Shown: positions 34,608 to 44,604, counted from the first letter of the stretch. The stretch is 64,000 bases of DNA from Ulvibacterium sp. (GCF_028285715.1 NZ_JANQOO010000005.1:1-64000); one strand, 5' to 3'. The notes: a model not told the origin generated them from the sequence alone. Numbers and translations are program-made.

Positions 34608-35948
34608 TCATGGTAGGTCGCTTTGTTTGAAACCCTTATTTAGTTCATAAATTGACGAACAATGAATTATTACCCTTTCTCTTTGGTCTTTCGTAAACCA
34701 CACCCATAAGTCAATTCCCGGGGCATAATAAAAATCAGACTCTAATTTGAAAAGGCTTACGGAATGATCGTTCACATAAATTTTAAGGATACCCTTGTTA
34801 TCTCCAATTTGAGCAATTCGGTTTTCATTTGAATAATAACTGCCTGTTATCTCTTCGTTTTTAAGATCCAAGGGCCGTGGATGTTGCCAATCGGGAATAC
34901 TGCCATCGTTTAAATACTGATTTATATTTCTTGTAATGGTAGGTCTAAGCCAATGTGCCATATTGGTATTGTTCAAATGGATTATCGATCTCTTCCTGTC
35001 AATGTCAAAATAGACCATGGTATAAAATCCTTTCCAATCCCCGGTGAAATGATACTTTCTCTGGTCAACTAGACTGTACCAATGAAGAATATTGAAATCA
35101 CTTAACGAACTCTTGGAGTTTAGCGCCATCGTTAAACTCTGTCCGGGATAAAGAGAATTTGAAATGAAGGATTCACTCCACTTTGATAAATCCTCGGCTG
35201 AAAAAAACAGATTGCAATCGCCATAGAATGCCTCAAAATCAACGGAATCATATGTGCGTAAAGTACCTCCTTCTTTTGTATAACCCAAAGCGCGATTTTT
35301 TGGTAAATCCTTTAGCCGGGCCGATCTAAGAAACCAATCTTCCAGGCCAAGCGGTACCGCAATTTTTGTTCCAATGAATTCTTCATATGAAACCTTACTG
35401 ATGTTCTCAATTACAATGGCAAGAAGACGGTGGTTAAATCCATTGTACATAAACTGACTCCCTGGAACAAATTCTAATTTTGGCTTATCCTTGATCAGAA
35501 AATCCAGAAATGTTCCATTACTTAAGGGGACACCTTTTTGCGCTCTATTAAAAACGTAATCATCCGATACAATTCCAGAAGTTTGTTCCAATAAATGACG
35601 AATTGTTATGGAGGGATAAGGGAAATCTTGAATAAAAGTATGTACAGGGGTATTTAAATCAATTTCATTTGAACCGGCCAACATTATCATTGCCAGCGCC
35701 GTAAAGGTTTTGGTAATTGAACCAGTGTCCATGGGTGTGTTGGTTTCAAATGGATTTTGAAGCTCAAAGTCCGCATAACCAAATCCTTTTGATAGCAGTA
35801 CACTATCATTTTCGGTTACTATAATCGCCCCATTGAAGAGGCCTTTTTCATAGAGCTTTTGAAAATGTTGCTCCAAATCGATATTTTCCCCATTTCTCTG
35901 ACAGGAAATTGACAACAGAAAAATTAAGAAATATATGTAATCTTTCAT
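34608..35948 (-). CDS. Serine hydrolase, beta-lactamase/AmpC-like lipoprotein
   Basis: 446 residues from the ATG at 35948 (MKDYIYFLIFLLSISC, lipobox). The N-terminal about 330 residues are the class C/penicillin-binding-like domain: SITK (nucleophile Ser, general base Lys) in MDTGSITKTFTALAM and the Tyr-Asn in FMYNGFNHRL. A C-terminal beta domain follows (about 340-446). Most such proteins are peptidases or esterases rather than drug-inactivating enzymes. Converges with the cupin gene; no terminator is evident between them. Confidence 0.8.
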   Translation of the reverse strand: MKDYIYFLIFLLSISCQRNGENIDLEQHFQKLYEKGLFNGAIIVTENDSVLLSKGFGYADFELQNPFETNTPMDTGSITKTFTALAMIMLAGSNEIDLNTPVHTFIQDFPYPSITIRHLLEQTSGIVSDDYVFNRAQKGVPLSNGTFLDFLIKDKPKLEFVPGSQFMYNGFNHRLLAIVIENISKVSYEEFIGTKIAVPLGLEDWFLRSARLKDLPKNRALGYTKEGGTLRTYDSVDFEAFYGDCNLFFSAEDLSKWSESFISNSLYPGQSLTMALNSKSSLSDFNILHWYSLVDQRKYHFTGDWKGFYTMVYFDIDRKRSIIHLNNTNMAHWLRPTITRNINQYLNDGSIPDWQHPRPLDLKNEEITGSYYSNENRIAQIGDNKGILKIYVNDHSVSLFKLESDFYYAPGIDLWVWFTKDQRERVIIHCSSIYELNKGFKQSDLP

Positions 35949-36250
35949 TTCTAATAACAGTAGCCACGACCTGGCCAAAAAAAACAAACGGACTTGCGAA
36001 GCTTGATTTTAGGCTGGGAGGTGATTTACTCACGAAGATAAATGTAAGATTTTATCGGTTTGCTGCCATGGTATTCTAGACTTTGTAATCCGACATTTTC
36101 GGTTTTTGGGCCGGGCGGTGTGCCAAGGCAGCAATCAAGTTTTTCAACCGCAAACCAACATGAAGAGCAAATAGAGGAAAGCTTATTTCTAAGTGAGGGG
36201 CCTTTTGAAGCGCAAGGAAAAATCTATTGTAAAAAACGGAAAATACCAAC

Positions 36251-36286
36251 AAGGTTGGCCTTTTAAATATTATTTAGGTCAACCTT
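36251..36286 (-). terminator. Possible hairpin terminator after msrB
   Basis: AAGGTTGGCCT (36251-36261) pairs with AGGTCAACCTT (36276-36286) with one G.U. The T tract on the - strand is poor, so function is uncertain. The 36000-36250 stretch holds no supported gene. Confidence 0.45.
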
Positions 36287-36301
36287 ATTCATTAGGAAGA
36301 A

Positions 36302-36832
36302 CTATTCCCCATAGGTATCTTTCCACTCCTTTACAATTGCCGGCAATTCCTCTCCGTCCGCCACAAATATCAAGGAAGCGGAATTCATACAATACCGTAA
36401 TCCGGTTGGTGCCGGACCATCATTAAATACGTGGCCCAGATGTGAACCGCTTCCACTATCAACTACTTCCGTACGGACCATGCCGTGACTTTTGTCAACA
36501 ATCTCCTTTACGGCATTTTCATCAATTGGCTTGTAGAAGCTGGGCCATCCGGTGCCGGATTTATACTTATGCTCGGAGCTGAACAAAGGCTGGCCCGTAG
36601 CGGCCGAATAATATGTCCCTTTTTTCTTATTGTCCCAATAGGCCCCGGAAAAAGCATATTCCGTACCCTGCCGGCGTAGAATGTAAAATTGCTCGTCCGA
36701 AAGAATATTCTTCCACTCCGCATCCGTCCTTTGAATTGGGTACGTGGAATTATCCTCTTTTGATTCGGATTTTGTCTGGCAAGCCCCGGTGATATAGGCG
36801 AGGCTAAGCAGTAAAATAAGTGATGACCTCAT
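36302..36832 (-). CDS. msrB: Peptide-methionine (R)-S-oxide reductase, exported, zinc-less type
   Basis: 176 residues with a lipoprotein signal ([18 protein letters not shown]). MsrB core: [30 protein letters not shown] and the catalytic Cys in RYCMNSASL. Both CxxC pairs that hold zinc in many MsrB proteins are missing ([14 protein letters not shown] and [10 protein letters not shown] stand in their place). It would repair oxidised methionine in envelope proteins. No MsrA partner lies nearby. Confidence 0.92.
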   Translation of the reverse strand: MRSSLILLLSLAYITGACQTKSESKEDNSTYPIQRTDAEWKNILSDEQFYILRRQGTEYAFSGAYWDNKKKGTYYSAATGQPLFSSEHKYKSGTGWPSFYKPIDENAVKEIVDKSHGMVRTEVVDSGSGSHLGHVFNDGPAPTGLRYCMNSASLIFVADGEELPAIVKEWKDTYGE

Positions 36833-37081
36833 AGTTTTTTCTTTTTCATTGAATACTTGGAAGGATACACCTTCTATTTGGCAAAATTATGGATTAACTA
36901 TGGAATTGTAGTGTAAATCCTTTTCCTTAGGTCGCTTTGATCAGTAATACCTAACACGACCTTGATTTTGGGGTGGCCCAACGTTTCAAAAACAAAAATT
37001 TCAAGTGACTAAACACCTGCAATTTTCTTTTTTGGACAGCAAGTGTATGGAAAACTTAACATGTTTATTTTGAGCCTAACG

Positions 37082-37564
37082 TCATTGCTTTCCATATAAT
37101 TGGGCAACCATTTTTTTAAGTAATACGATCTGGCCTAAATGATAATAGGAATGTTCAATCATACCTTCAATATTTCTTCGGAAATCACCGTAGTCCGTTT
37201 TCACAAAATCAGCATTCAGCTTTTCTTCCGATAGGAGCTCAATATGCTCGGCAAACTTCTCCGAATTTGAAAAAAGGTCGGCTTTAAGGGCATTCCATTC
37301 TTGTTCCGAATTCATTTTGGGCAAGTCAAAGCTAAATTTATCCCGAATTTCCAGTTTACCCCCTTCGAGTACATTCAGTACACCTGAAATATAATAGTTT
37401 AAGTGAAAAGTCAGTTGGGCCATAGTATTCAAATCGGCGATTTGGGTCAAGGCCTGTTCCAGGGTAATATCACGGAGTTGATCGTGCAAATTTGTATTTG
37501 CAATCCATTTTCCGTTTAAGGTTACTTCTCTAAATCGCTTGGCCAATTGTTTGTTTGATGCCAT
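37082..37564 (-). CDS. DinB-family protein
   Basis: 160 residues, four-helix-bundle type. Candidate metal-binding histidines are in LTFHLNYY and in MIEHSYYHLGQIVLLK. DinB/DUF1572 proteins include thiol-dependent transferases and stress-induced proteins; no substrate can be named. About 250 bp without a gene separate it from msrB. Confidence 0.75.
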   Translation of the reverse strand: MASNKQLAKRFREVTLNGKWIANTNLHDQLRDITLEQALTQIADLNTMAQLTFHLNYYISGVLNVLEGGKLEIRDKFSFDLPKMNSEQEWNALKADLFSNSEKFAEHIELLSEEKLNADFVKTDYGDFRRNIEGMIEHSYYHLGQIVLLKKMVAQLYGKQ

Positions 37565-37609
37565 TATTAAGGTACTTTATAGTATTACGTAGAGTGGTAC
37601 ATAGCCCGT

Positions 37610-37866
37610 TTACTCAATTGAAAATGTATAAGCAGAAACTGGCACTGGTACGGGTCGAGTCTCTTTTTCTCCCAACTTTGAAACTGCTGAAATATAATAC
37701 GCAATGGCCAAACAATCAAAATACCTAAAGCTTATTCCCCTATGGTCCTGGTATGGATTCCCTTTTTGTACTGCTTGGATTCGGCTCTCTCTAAATTCTT
37801 CTTGGAAACATCGGAACAAGAAAAAAGAAACACAGGGATTACGATAGTAATACAATTTGGTTTCAT
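37610..37866 (-). pseudogene. Probable broken lipoprotein gene
   Basis: From an ATG at 37866 the - strand encodes a lipoprotein signal (MKPNCITIVIPVFLFSCS) and about 25 more residues, ending at TAA (37732). A second frame (37855-37610) continues open past that stop with plausible protein-like sequence (YFDCLAIAYYISAVSKL). A single frameshift would join them. A genuine 44-aa lipoprotein is the alternative. It begins 26 bp from an attC-like site, as cassette genes do. Confidence 0.4.
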
Positions 37867-37891
37867 TTTGTTCCTATTTTATTTGGCCGGT

Positions 37892-38065
37892 GTTCAACGG
37901 TCTAGACTATGATTCCTGCCTCCAATGACCTGAACATCTGAATAAGCTAAGGGCACCACTTGTCGGGGCATCTCAAATCCAACTGCCGATGGTTCATGGG
38001 TTTGAAGTTGATGAATTGCGATTATTTGCCCGTCAATCGGGCCGGTAAATTATAGCCCCTATTTC
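37892..38065 (-). repeat. attC-like site
   Basis: Left arm GTTCAAC-GGTCTAGACTATGA (37892-37911) fits RYYYAAC plus the inner box. Right arm AATTATAGCCCCTATTTC (38048-38065) matches the TATAGCC arm, with a worn outer box. It lies between the broken lipoprotein start and the sulfatase stop. Confidence 0.55.
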
Positions 38066-38082
38066 GTCTCTCTTTTCTTGGA

Positions 38083-39477
38083 CTAATCTCTGTACTCAGG
38101 ATTCAACTTAGTGGGTATCGGAGCTTTTGTTTTTTTCCACCAGCTCTTTAGATCGTTCAACATTTCATCTTTCCTCTTGGGTTCCTCTAATGCAAGATTG
38201 GTCCTTTCCCCAATGTCTTGTGCTAAGTTATAGAGTTCCACATCATTATTTTCAAAATAATAATGTAGCTTCCAATCTCCGTTTCTTAATACGGAACCTG
38301 GGCGCGTTCTGAATAAAGAATCCCGGGTTTCATTGTCAGAGGTGTCATAGGCTTGCAAATAAATAGGAAAATGCCAATAAAGAGGACGGTTTAATTCCGC
38401 TACTTTTCCCTCTAAAATTGGAGATAGATCGTTACCATCGAGTTGTAACCTAGAATTATGGATTCCTGTATATTTTAAAATCGTGGGGAATATATCCAGA
38501 TTGGAAATGGGAATATCACTCTCTGAATTTGCCATTATCCGGTCCTCAAAGACAAAGAAAAAGGGTTCTCGAATCCCTCCTTCATAGTAACTGCCTTTAC
38601 CTGCGCGTAGAGGCCGTTGTTTGGTTACGCCATAGAGTCCACCATTATCAGAGGTAAAAACAATCAAGGTATTATCCAGCATTTCCGTATTCCTCATTTT
38701 TGCAATCAATAATCCAATGTTCCTATCAAGATTTTCGACCATAGTGGCATATTCCACATTATTCTGACCATTTGAGCCCGGTTTTTGACGGTATTTATCA
38801 ATCAAATTCTCTACTGGAGCAATCGGGGTATGCACTGCATAAGGCGCATAATACAGAAAAAACGGGGACGATACCGTATCAATAAACGCCATCGTCTTTT
38901 CCATGATCAAATCAGTCAAATAATCATTTTTACCCGCTTTGATTTTAACATTTTCATAGGGTGGATAATAACTTTTCGGATGGCCGTTGTGTCCCCCGCC
39001 AATGTTGAGGTCAAAACCATATTCCAAAGGATTATCGCTTAAATGCCATTTTCCCGCATGACAGGTCTTGTAACCCTGTTCCCTTAATACCTTTGGTATG
39101 ATTTCATGTTTTTTTGCCAATGTTTCGGTATTTGCGGTTGGGATTAGTTTTCGGTATTTTGAAGCCCCCCTTTCAGAGGTTCCAACCGTATATACCCCAT
39201 GACGGGGTGTCCATAGTCCGGTCATTAAACATGCCCTACTTGGAGCACAATTTGCTGCGGCTGCATAGCCATTGGTGAAAATCATTCCAGAGGCCGCCAA
39301 ACTATCGATATAGGGTGTCTCGTAATATTCACTTCCCATAAACCCAACATCCTTCCATCCCATATCATCGATGTTTATAATCACTATGTTGGGTCTGGTA
39401 GTATCCCTTGTTTTGGAATTACAGGAATTGATCAATAGGACCAGAACAATGGAAATGGTAATTACCAATCTCATACT
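38083..39477 (-). CDS. Sulfatase (formylglycine type), exported lipoprotein
   Basis: 464 residues from the ATG at 39477 with lipobox (MRLVITISIVLVLLINSC). The metal site opens IINIDDMGW; the modified residue is Cys76 in CAPSRACLMTG, the C-x-P-S-R type matured to formylglycine; later HAGKWHLS and FTSDNGG complete the S1 family pattern. It would remove sulfate esters from glycans or small molecules at the envelope. No SusC/SusD pair is nearby, so it is not part of a classical utilisation locus. Confidence 0.92.
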   Translation of the reverse strand, partial: SMRLVITISIVLVLLINSCNSKTRDTTRPNIVIINIDDMGWKDVGFMGSEYYETPYIDSLAASGMIFTNGYAAAANCAPSRACLMTGLWTPRHGVYTVGTSERGASKYRKLIPTANTETLAKKHEIIPKVLREQGYKTCHAGKWHLSDNPLEYGFDLNIGGGHNGHPKSYYPPYENVKIKAGKNDYLTDLIMEKTMAFIDTVSSPFFLYYAPYAVHTPIAPVENLIDKYRQKPGSNGQNNVEYATMVENLDRNIGLLIAKMRNTEMLDNTLIVFTSDNGGLYGVTKQRPLRAGKGSYYEGGIREPFFFVFEDRIMANSESDIPISNLDIFPTILKYTGIHNSRLQLDGNDLSPILEGKVAELNRPLYWHFPIYLQAYDTSDNETRDSLFRTRPGSVLRNGDWKLHYYFENNDVELYNLAQDIGERTNLALEEPKRKDEMLNDLKSWWKKTKAPIPTKLNPEYRD

Positions 39478-39601
39478 TGTCGACTGATTTAAGCTAAAGT
39501 TTAATCGCAATCTGTTACGTCAAATAAAGCACCATGGTCTTTACTATAATTTCACCTCAATCCCTTTTATTCGGGAGGGACGCAGTATGGCCATTTTTGT
39601 C

Positions 39602-40141
39602 TTAGTTGTTTTTTCGTTCGTAGGTCAAATTCACAACTCCTGTTTCAAACGTTTCGGATTTACGAAGTTCAAATGTGGTTTCTTTGGGATTATTGGGGAA
39701 CAGTTTGATTCCCTTTCCTAGAATTGTTGGTATGAGACATAAAATCATTTCGTCAATCAGTTCAAGATCAATAAAGTGGGTTATCGTTTTTCCCCCTCCG
39801 ACAATCCAAATATCTTTATCGGCATTGGACTTCATTTGTTCAACCACCGGGTTATTTACTTGATGGATTATTTTCGTTTTCTCCGTTTTAGCCTTGAAAT
39901 TTTTGTCCGTGGTCAAAATATACGTCTGACAATTTGAATAGGGCCATTCAACGCCAAAACCCAAAATTTCTTCGTAAGTGCCTTTTCCCATTATTATGGT
40001 ATCGATACTTTCGAAAAAGTCGGCATAGCCATGGTCAATCTGATTCGGATTTGGTAACGCATATAACCAATCCAATGAACCATCTTCCCTGGCAATAAAT
40101 CCGTCAAGGCTTGTGGCGATATACAGTTTTATTTTAGACAT
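39602..40141 (-). CDS. Dihydrofolate reductase/RibD C-terminal-like protein
   Basis: 179 residues. The N-terminal IATSLDGFIARED is the family signature, followed by IIMGKGTYEE and the NADPH loop WIVGGGKTI, and LIPTILGKGIKLF near the end. This is the RibD_C/YyaP-type group rather than FolA. Reductase activity on an unknown small molecule is likely. Confidence 0.88.
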   Translation of the reverse strand: MSKIKLYIATSLDGFIAREDGSLDWLYALPNPNQIDHGYADFFESIDTIIMGKGTYEEILGFGVEWPYSNCQTYILTTDKNFKAKTEKTKIIHQVNNPVVEQMKSNADKDIWIVGGGKTITHFIDLELIDEMILCLIPTILGKGIKLFPNNPKETTFELRKSETFETGVVNLTYERKNN

Positions 40142-40243
40142 CCTTCTTTTGCTCTGTAGGTTTTAGTTCAATTAGGCACAGGGGTTTTGCGAATAGGTTT
40201 GTAAAAGCGACTCTTTTTGAACGTTAAAGCCAATGCTTTGACC

Positions 40244-40729
40244 TTAATCGATTGATTTGATCGATGGATCGGAGTTACTTATATCAATTACATTTTTCCA
40301 AGAACCATCGGTCTGTTTTTTCCAGATTTCTACCCCTTTGTTGAATATCGTTCTAGTGTTGCCTAATGTATCAACGGGCATGGTCATGTAATTTTTTATG
40401 ATAACATATCCTAAGTCCCCACTTTTTGAGACGTAGGCCTCCTGCGGGTTCCAGCCAATATCAAAACCCGGAATTTGTAAGGAACGCTGAACCATTGCTC
40501 TGAGGGAATCTATTCCAACAACAGCCGCTTCATTGGGTGACATGAGAATAGCATCATCCGCCCAGTAGGATATCATTTCTTCCACATTCCTGCCTTTTAC
40601 GGATTGAGACCAGGCCTTGGAAAGTTGCATAAGTTTTTCGGCTTCTGCTTTCTGATCTATCGAGGTTTCTTTACAAGCATGTATCAGCAGCAAAACTAGT
40701 ACTGCTATCACGAGTTGGTAATTTTTCAT
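40244..40729 (-). CDS. NTF2-like (DUF4440/SnoaL) lipoprotein
   Basis: 161 residues with lipobox (MKNYQLVIAVLVLLLIHAC). The NTF2-like cone fold is suggested by AKAWSQSVKGRNVEEMISYWADDAILMSP and the C-terminal ...TDGSWKNVIDISNSDP. Function is unknown; such domains bind small ligands or act as isomerase-like enzymes. Confidence 0.8.
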   Translation of the reverse strand: MKNYQLVIAVLVLLLIHACKETSIDQKAEAEKLMQLSKAWSQSVKGRNVEEMISYWADDAILMSPNEAAVVGIDSLRAMVQRSLQIPGFDIGWNPQEAYVSKSGDLGYVIIKNYMTMPVDTLGNTRTIFNKGVEIWKKQTDGSWKNVIDISNSDPSIKSID

Positions 40730-40760
40730 ATGTCATTGAATTTATAGGGTTAAATTTATA

Positions 40761-40791
40761 AAAATACTGCCCATGGTCCCGGCAGTATTTT
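40761..40791 (-). terminator. Hairpin terminator between the two NTF2-like genes
   Basis: AAAATACTGCC (40761-40771) pairs with GGCAGTATTTT (40781-40791), an 11-bp perfect stem with A/T flanks on both sides. Confidence 0.7.
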
Positions 40792-40820
40792 CGTCCGAAA
40801 TCTTAGGGTTATCCTACTTT

Positions 40821-41180
40821 TTATTCTCGCGGCATTGGTAAGTTATGTTGTCTTAAAAATGAAAGCTTATCCCAATATCCCCTTTGAAATCTTATTTTCC
40901 CGTCCTCAATTTTAAAGAAACCACAGCCACAGAGTCCCAGAGGGTCTTTCCATTCCAAAATGCCCCAATCGTTATCCTCAAAAATGTGCTCAATAAGGCA
41001 TGTCATGTCTGCTTGGCTAAATTCATTTTCAAACATTTCCCGGATCGCCATTTTTCCAACAACGGGTTGATTGGCCACTTGATGATTAACGGCGTCATCA
41101 TGATAAAACTCCGAAAGCTTTTCAGCGTTTCCTTGGTTAAAGGTTTCCACCCAATTTTGTATTACCTCTTTTGGCCTCAT
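40821..41180 (-). CDS. SnoaL-like NTF2-fold protein
   Basis: 119 residues: VIQNWVETFNQGNAEKLSEFYHDDAVNHQ at the N-terminus and a C-terminal strand KIRFQRGYWDKLSFL. Typical single-domain SnoaL-like polyketide-cyclase relative, probably cytoplasmic. It starts 6 bp from the stop of the membrane protein gene upstream, so the two are co-transcribed. Confidence 0.85.
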   Translation of the reverse strand: MRPKEVIQNWVETFNQGNAEKLSEFYHDDAVNHQVANQPVVGKMAIREMFENEFSQADMTCLIEHIFEDNDWGILEWKDPLGLCGCGFFKIEDGKIRFQRGYWDKLSFLRQHNLPMPRE

Positions 41181-41186
41181 TTTTAT

Positions 41187-41750
41187 TCACTCTTTTTTTG
41201 GTAAAAGAATTCCAAGTATTGAAAATAGCCCAATACAAAGTAATACTGCCCCTACTACCGGGATTGTTCCATTGTGGAGCACCATATGCCCCAATCCAAT
41301 CATTAACGCCCCTATATTTACGATGATAACTTGCCATTTTAAATTCATAAATAGACCATAGGTGGAAACACAGATTCCCGTATAAAAGAGTGCCGGTCCA
41401 ATTATCAGAAAAGAATATTGTATTGACGGTGTATTGGAAATAATTTCAAACAATTTCCCTTTTGTTTCAGGGTCGCTATGGGATGCCCATAGTATAAAAT
41501 CAAGTACACACATTCCCACTATTCCTCCTATACCAAAGGTCATAAGGGTTAGACCTATATTTTTTGAGAAATTTGATGGTAGATGAAACCACAATCCAAA
41601 CATTAAGATAGCACCTATGAGAAGTGCCCAATGGGCATAATCAATGGGTTGTTGTGACATCAAGAACTCGTAGCCAAAAGACATGAGTAATTGACTGGTA
41701 ATTATTAAAATTAAACCTATGGCAATTGATCCTTTTGATTTCATGTTCAT
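41187..41750 (-). CDS. Uncharacterised five- to six-span membrane protein
   Basis: 187 residues (an ATG at 41744 is also possible). Hydrophobic segments at about 8-27, 38-55, 65-85, 105-125, 130-150 and 160-180. No motif identifies a family. Paired with the SnoaL-like gene. Confidence 0.65.
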   Translation of the reverse strand: MNMKSKGSIAIGLILIITSQLLMSFGYEFLMSQQPIDYAHWALLIGAILMFGLWFHLPSNFSKNIGLTLMTFGIGGIVGMCVLDFILWASHSDPETKGKLFEIISNTPSIQYSFLIIGPALFYTGICVSTYGLFMNLKWQVIIVNIGALMIGLGHMVLHNGTIPVVGAVLLCIGLFSILGILLPKKE

Positions 41751-41849
41751 ATATTTTTATTTCTTTAGGGACACAGCGCCCTGGCCAGAGGGAGTAATGG
41801 CCCATAGCCGCTATGAAGGCCTTAGATATTGTCTTCTACGCTGTTCATT

Positions 41850-44504
41850 CTATTTTTCGATTATTCTCAAGTAGTCGAGCATAGCAGTATTCACATTGAC
41901 ATCCATATTATTATTCCAATCTTCAAAATGAATTTTTATCGTATTGGCACCTGATTTCATTGACACTTGGAGACTGTTTGAAAAGCCCCATTCCGACCAC
42001 TCGTCCTTTCCTCGTTGCGGAAAAACCAATACACCTTGGTAGCTATCATTTACGCTTAGACTTCTGATAGCGCATTTATTGTTTGTATTCCAACGCCCGC
42101 TACCATTTGAATAATGCAGGTCTATTACATATTCCGAATCTTTCTCTACCATTACGTTCAATTCGATTACCTTGTTGGTATCGGTGCTAATCTCAACAAA
42201 TCCTTTTCCGGAATAATTTGAATATGGCAGTTTTGACCTAGAGGCAAAATCTTCGATTTCAACCTTTTTTAAGTTGTTGGCAAAAACGACTGGCTCGCTC
42301 GTAAATCCTTCAAAACCATTTTTGTCCAAAGCACTTATGGTATAAGAAGCATAATTATCGGCCGCGACTTTTAATTGGGATTTTGTTGTCGTTTCTAAGA
42401 GCTTTCCATTTTTATAAATCCTATATTCCTGTACATCAGGGATAGGCTGCCATTTTAAGAGACTACCTTCCTTGGATGCCAAGATAGTAGGTAAAGTAAA
42501 ATGATTTTCAACAAGGTTGATACTTTGATCAGGAAATTCATTGTTGGCCAATTTAATGATGATGGTATGCTCTCCTGACCAATCTTTTGGAATGAAAGCA
42601 TCCTTTGTTTCCTTGCCGTCAATCGTAACCAACTCGATTTGATTACCATGACCTTCCACCGTGATATTCAAAATTGAATTTCGATACTTAAAATTCGAAA
42701 GTGTTTTTGTGCCCCCATACGCCTTCGTTACTACAGGATTAAAAAATAAACCGTCGTTCTGAAAGTCCATTCCCATGAAAACCCTATGTACCATTGCCAA
42801 ATTACCTGCCATGCTCCATAACATTCGATGGGAATTGATCTCTGTACCCAAAAAGTCACCTGTTTCGGCGACCATGTTTTCATAATTGGTCAAAAACAAT
42901 CCCGCTGCCCGATATATGCTTGCCAAACCATGATTAAGGACCGCTTCATTGCCTGTTTTGGCTGCAGCCCAATTCCAATAGGACTGGACAAAGGGCCAAA
43001 TACCATTGTTGTGATAGGGTGGGATACCCGGAATTTGTGGATAAATACAGGTTGCCCCATATTCGGTTAACGGGGATTTACCGATAATGGATATTGCCTG
43101 TTCCTTATCGGCTACCCCGAACAAAATGGCTAAGGCTTCCCCCAATGCCTCATAGCGGGGTGACTGGACCAGATCATCCCTTCCATACAGAAATTGGGCG
43201 TAGTACCCTTTATCCTTCATCCAGAGATAATCATTAATGCCTTTTTTTATTTTTGCGGCCCTTTCGTCATACACTTCATAAGACTCACCTTTTATTTTTG
43301 CCATTTCTGACAATATGCGATGGGCTTGATAGTGGACTACATTCGTTCCCAAGTTTTGGGAAACATAAATATCTTTGTTGTCCATCCATTTTGGATAGGT
43401 CTGTTCCCGCCAATCCAAGAAAGAAGATTCACCGGAATACAATCCTGTCCCCGTGTCATAAATGGTTTTGTAATCATCTTCCAAAGTGTTCTTAATAATC
43501 GGGTAAACTTCATCCAACCACCCTTGGTCACCTGTTGCCTTATAAATTTCCCATGCCGCCAATACCCAAGTAGTCCTATCCGTAGAAACGGGCCAAGCTC
43601 CTCCCGAACCCGTATCTTGTATAATCCGGCCTCGTTTTACCTTTTTTCGTAAACTAATTTTACCCACTTCTGGCTCATGATAGGCAAAGGCCAGCAAAAT
43701 ACTATAGCTCACATCCCTTGTCCAAACACCGCCCCATTTTGCGCCTGTTCGCAACGTACTATCAGGTTCTATGTTTTTTCTTGCCTCTTCCAGGGACAAG
43801 TTGAACAAGGCATCGACCAAAGGTTGTTCCGAAGTATATTTCGGTTTCTTGGAGATATCCTCGGACAATTTCCATTCTTTCTCTCGATTCTCTTCTTCGT
43901 TGTAAGGATTCAATTTGACAGTTATGCTATAAATATCAGGATTGTCAGTAGGGGACAACTTTAGGCCATTGTTGTCCAAGTTCACAAAATCCCATGTCAA
44001 AGGCTCGGAGCCTCCGGCGATATAAAATCCCTTAAAATCGTCTTTTGCAATCTTGGAACCATTGTGGGATTCGTAGTACCCTTTTTCTTCAAACTGTTTG
44101 AGTACCGGAGAAACGTCCACCTTGAACGTATATTCAAAATTCGTTGGTAAATATGTTTCAGGTTGATCTGGAAAAGGCTGGGGCCTCTCCCCAAAAGTAA
44201 TTATCGGCGATTCATGCTCTTCTCCAATAATGAGCCAATGGTCGCCACCAGGAGGTAATTCATTATCTTTTTCATTAATACTGAATTTGAATTTAACTAG
44301 TCTGGAAAAAGTGGTACTCGCCGGACTTTTATAATTTGATTTGAGGTGGGTAGGAGAAACAACTTCGGCCACATTATCTCCCTGAACGACTTTGTCTTTG
44401 TAAATAGCAAATTTATCGGATTGGTATAAGGGCTCTTTCACTTTTTCCGGATTGCATGAAGCAAGTATCATAAATGGAATGATTGAGAATATTTTTTTTA
44501 TCAT
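41850..44504 (-). CDS. Six-hairpin glycosidase-like lipoprotein (glycogen-debranching type)
   Basis: 884 residues from the ATG at 44504 (MIKKIFSIIPFMILASC). An N-terminal beta region of about 230 residues leads to an (alpha/alpha)6 domain, about 235-600: WGGVWTRDVSYSILLAFAYHEPE, ESSFLDWREQTYP, CIYPQIPGIPPYHNNGIWPFVQSYW and ETGDFLGTEINSHRMLWS. A fibronectin-like segment and a C-terminal carbohydrate-binding-like beta domain (about 750-880) follow. Likely hydrolyses an oligosaccharide at the outer surface; substrate not known. Confidence 0.7.
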   Translation of the reverse strand: MIKKIFSIIPFMILASCNPEKVKEPLYQSDKFAIYKDKVVQGDNVAEVVSPTHLKSNYKSPASTTFSRLVKFKFSINEKDNELPPGGDHWLIIGEEHESPIITFGERPQPFPDQPETYLPTNFEYTFKVDVSPVLKQFEEKGYYESHNGSKIAKDDFKGFYIAGGSEPLTWDFVNLDNNGLKLSPTDNPDIYSITVKLNPYNEEENREKEWKLSEDISKKPKYTSEQPLVDALFNLSLEEARKNIEPDSTLRTGAKWGGVWTRDVSYSILLAFAYHEPEVGKISLRKKVKRGRIIQDTGSGGAWPVSTDRTTWVLAAWEIYKATGDQGWLDEVYPIIKNTLEDDYKTIYDTGTGLYSGESSFLDWREQTYPKWMDNKDIYVSQNLGTNVVHYQAHRILSEMAKIKGESYEVYDERAAKIKKGINDYLWMKDKGYYAQFLYGRDDLVQSPRYEALGEALAILFGVADKEQAISIIGKSPLTEYGATCIYPQIPGIPPYHNNGIWPFVQSYWNWAAAKTGNEAVLNHGLASIYRAAGLFLTNYENMVAETGDFLGTEINSHRMLWSMAGNLAMVHRVFMGMDFQNDGLFFNPVVTKAYGGTKTLSNFKYRNSILNITVEGHGNQIELVTIDGKETKDAFIPKDWSGEHTIIIKLANNEFPDQSINLVENHFTLPTILASKEGSLLKWQPIPDVQEYRIYKNGKLLETTTKSQLKVAADNYASYTISALDKNGFEGFTSEPVVFANNLKKVEIEDFASRSKLPYSNYSGKGFVEISTDTNKVIELNVMVEKDSEYVIDLHYSNGSGRWNTNNKCAIRSLSVNDSYQGVLVFPQRGKDEWSEWGFSNSLQVSMKSGANTIKIHFEDWNNNMDVNVNTAMLDYLRIIEK

Positions 44505-44519
44505 GGTTTTTCTTTTTTT

Positions 44520-44590
44520 GTACACAACTCTCGGCTATGATTTCGCTCCTCCCGAATACCTAGAAGGAATTATAATCCTTACTGGCGTAC
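44520..44590 (-). repeat. attC-like site
   Basis: Left arm GTACACAACTCTCGGCTATGA (44520-44540) and right arm AATTATAATCCTTACTGGCGTAC (44568-44590). Flanking GTAC/GTAC and inner GGCTATGA/TTATAATCC pair. It begins 15 bp from the glycosidase start and ends 15 bp from the next stop. Confidence 0.6.
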
Positions 44591-44604
44591 ATTATTCCCC
44601 GGTT

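Noticed and set aside
41760-41849. GGCC-rich inverted sequence between membrane protein and glycosidase
   Set aside because: Small hairpins are present, but no RYYYAAC/GTTRRRY boxes or GGCTAT arm.
42828-43964. Several + strand frames inside the 884-aa glycosidase
   Set aside because: Antisense shadows; the - strand frame is continuous with family motifs throughout.
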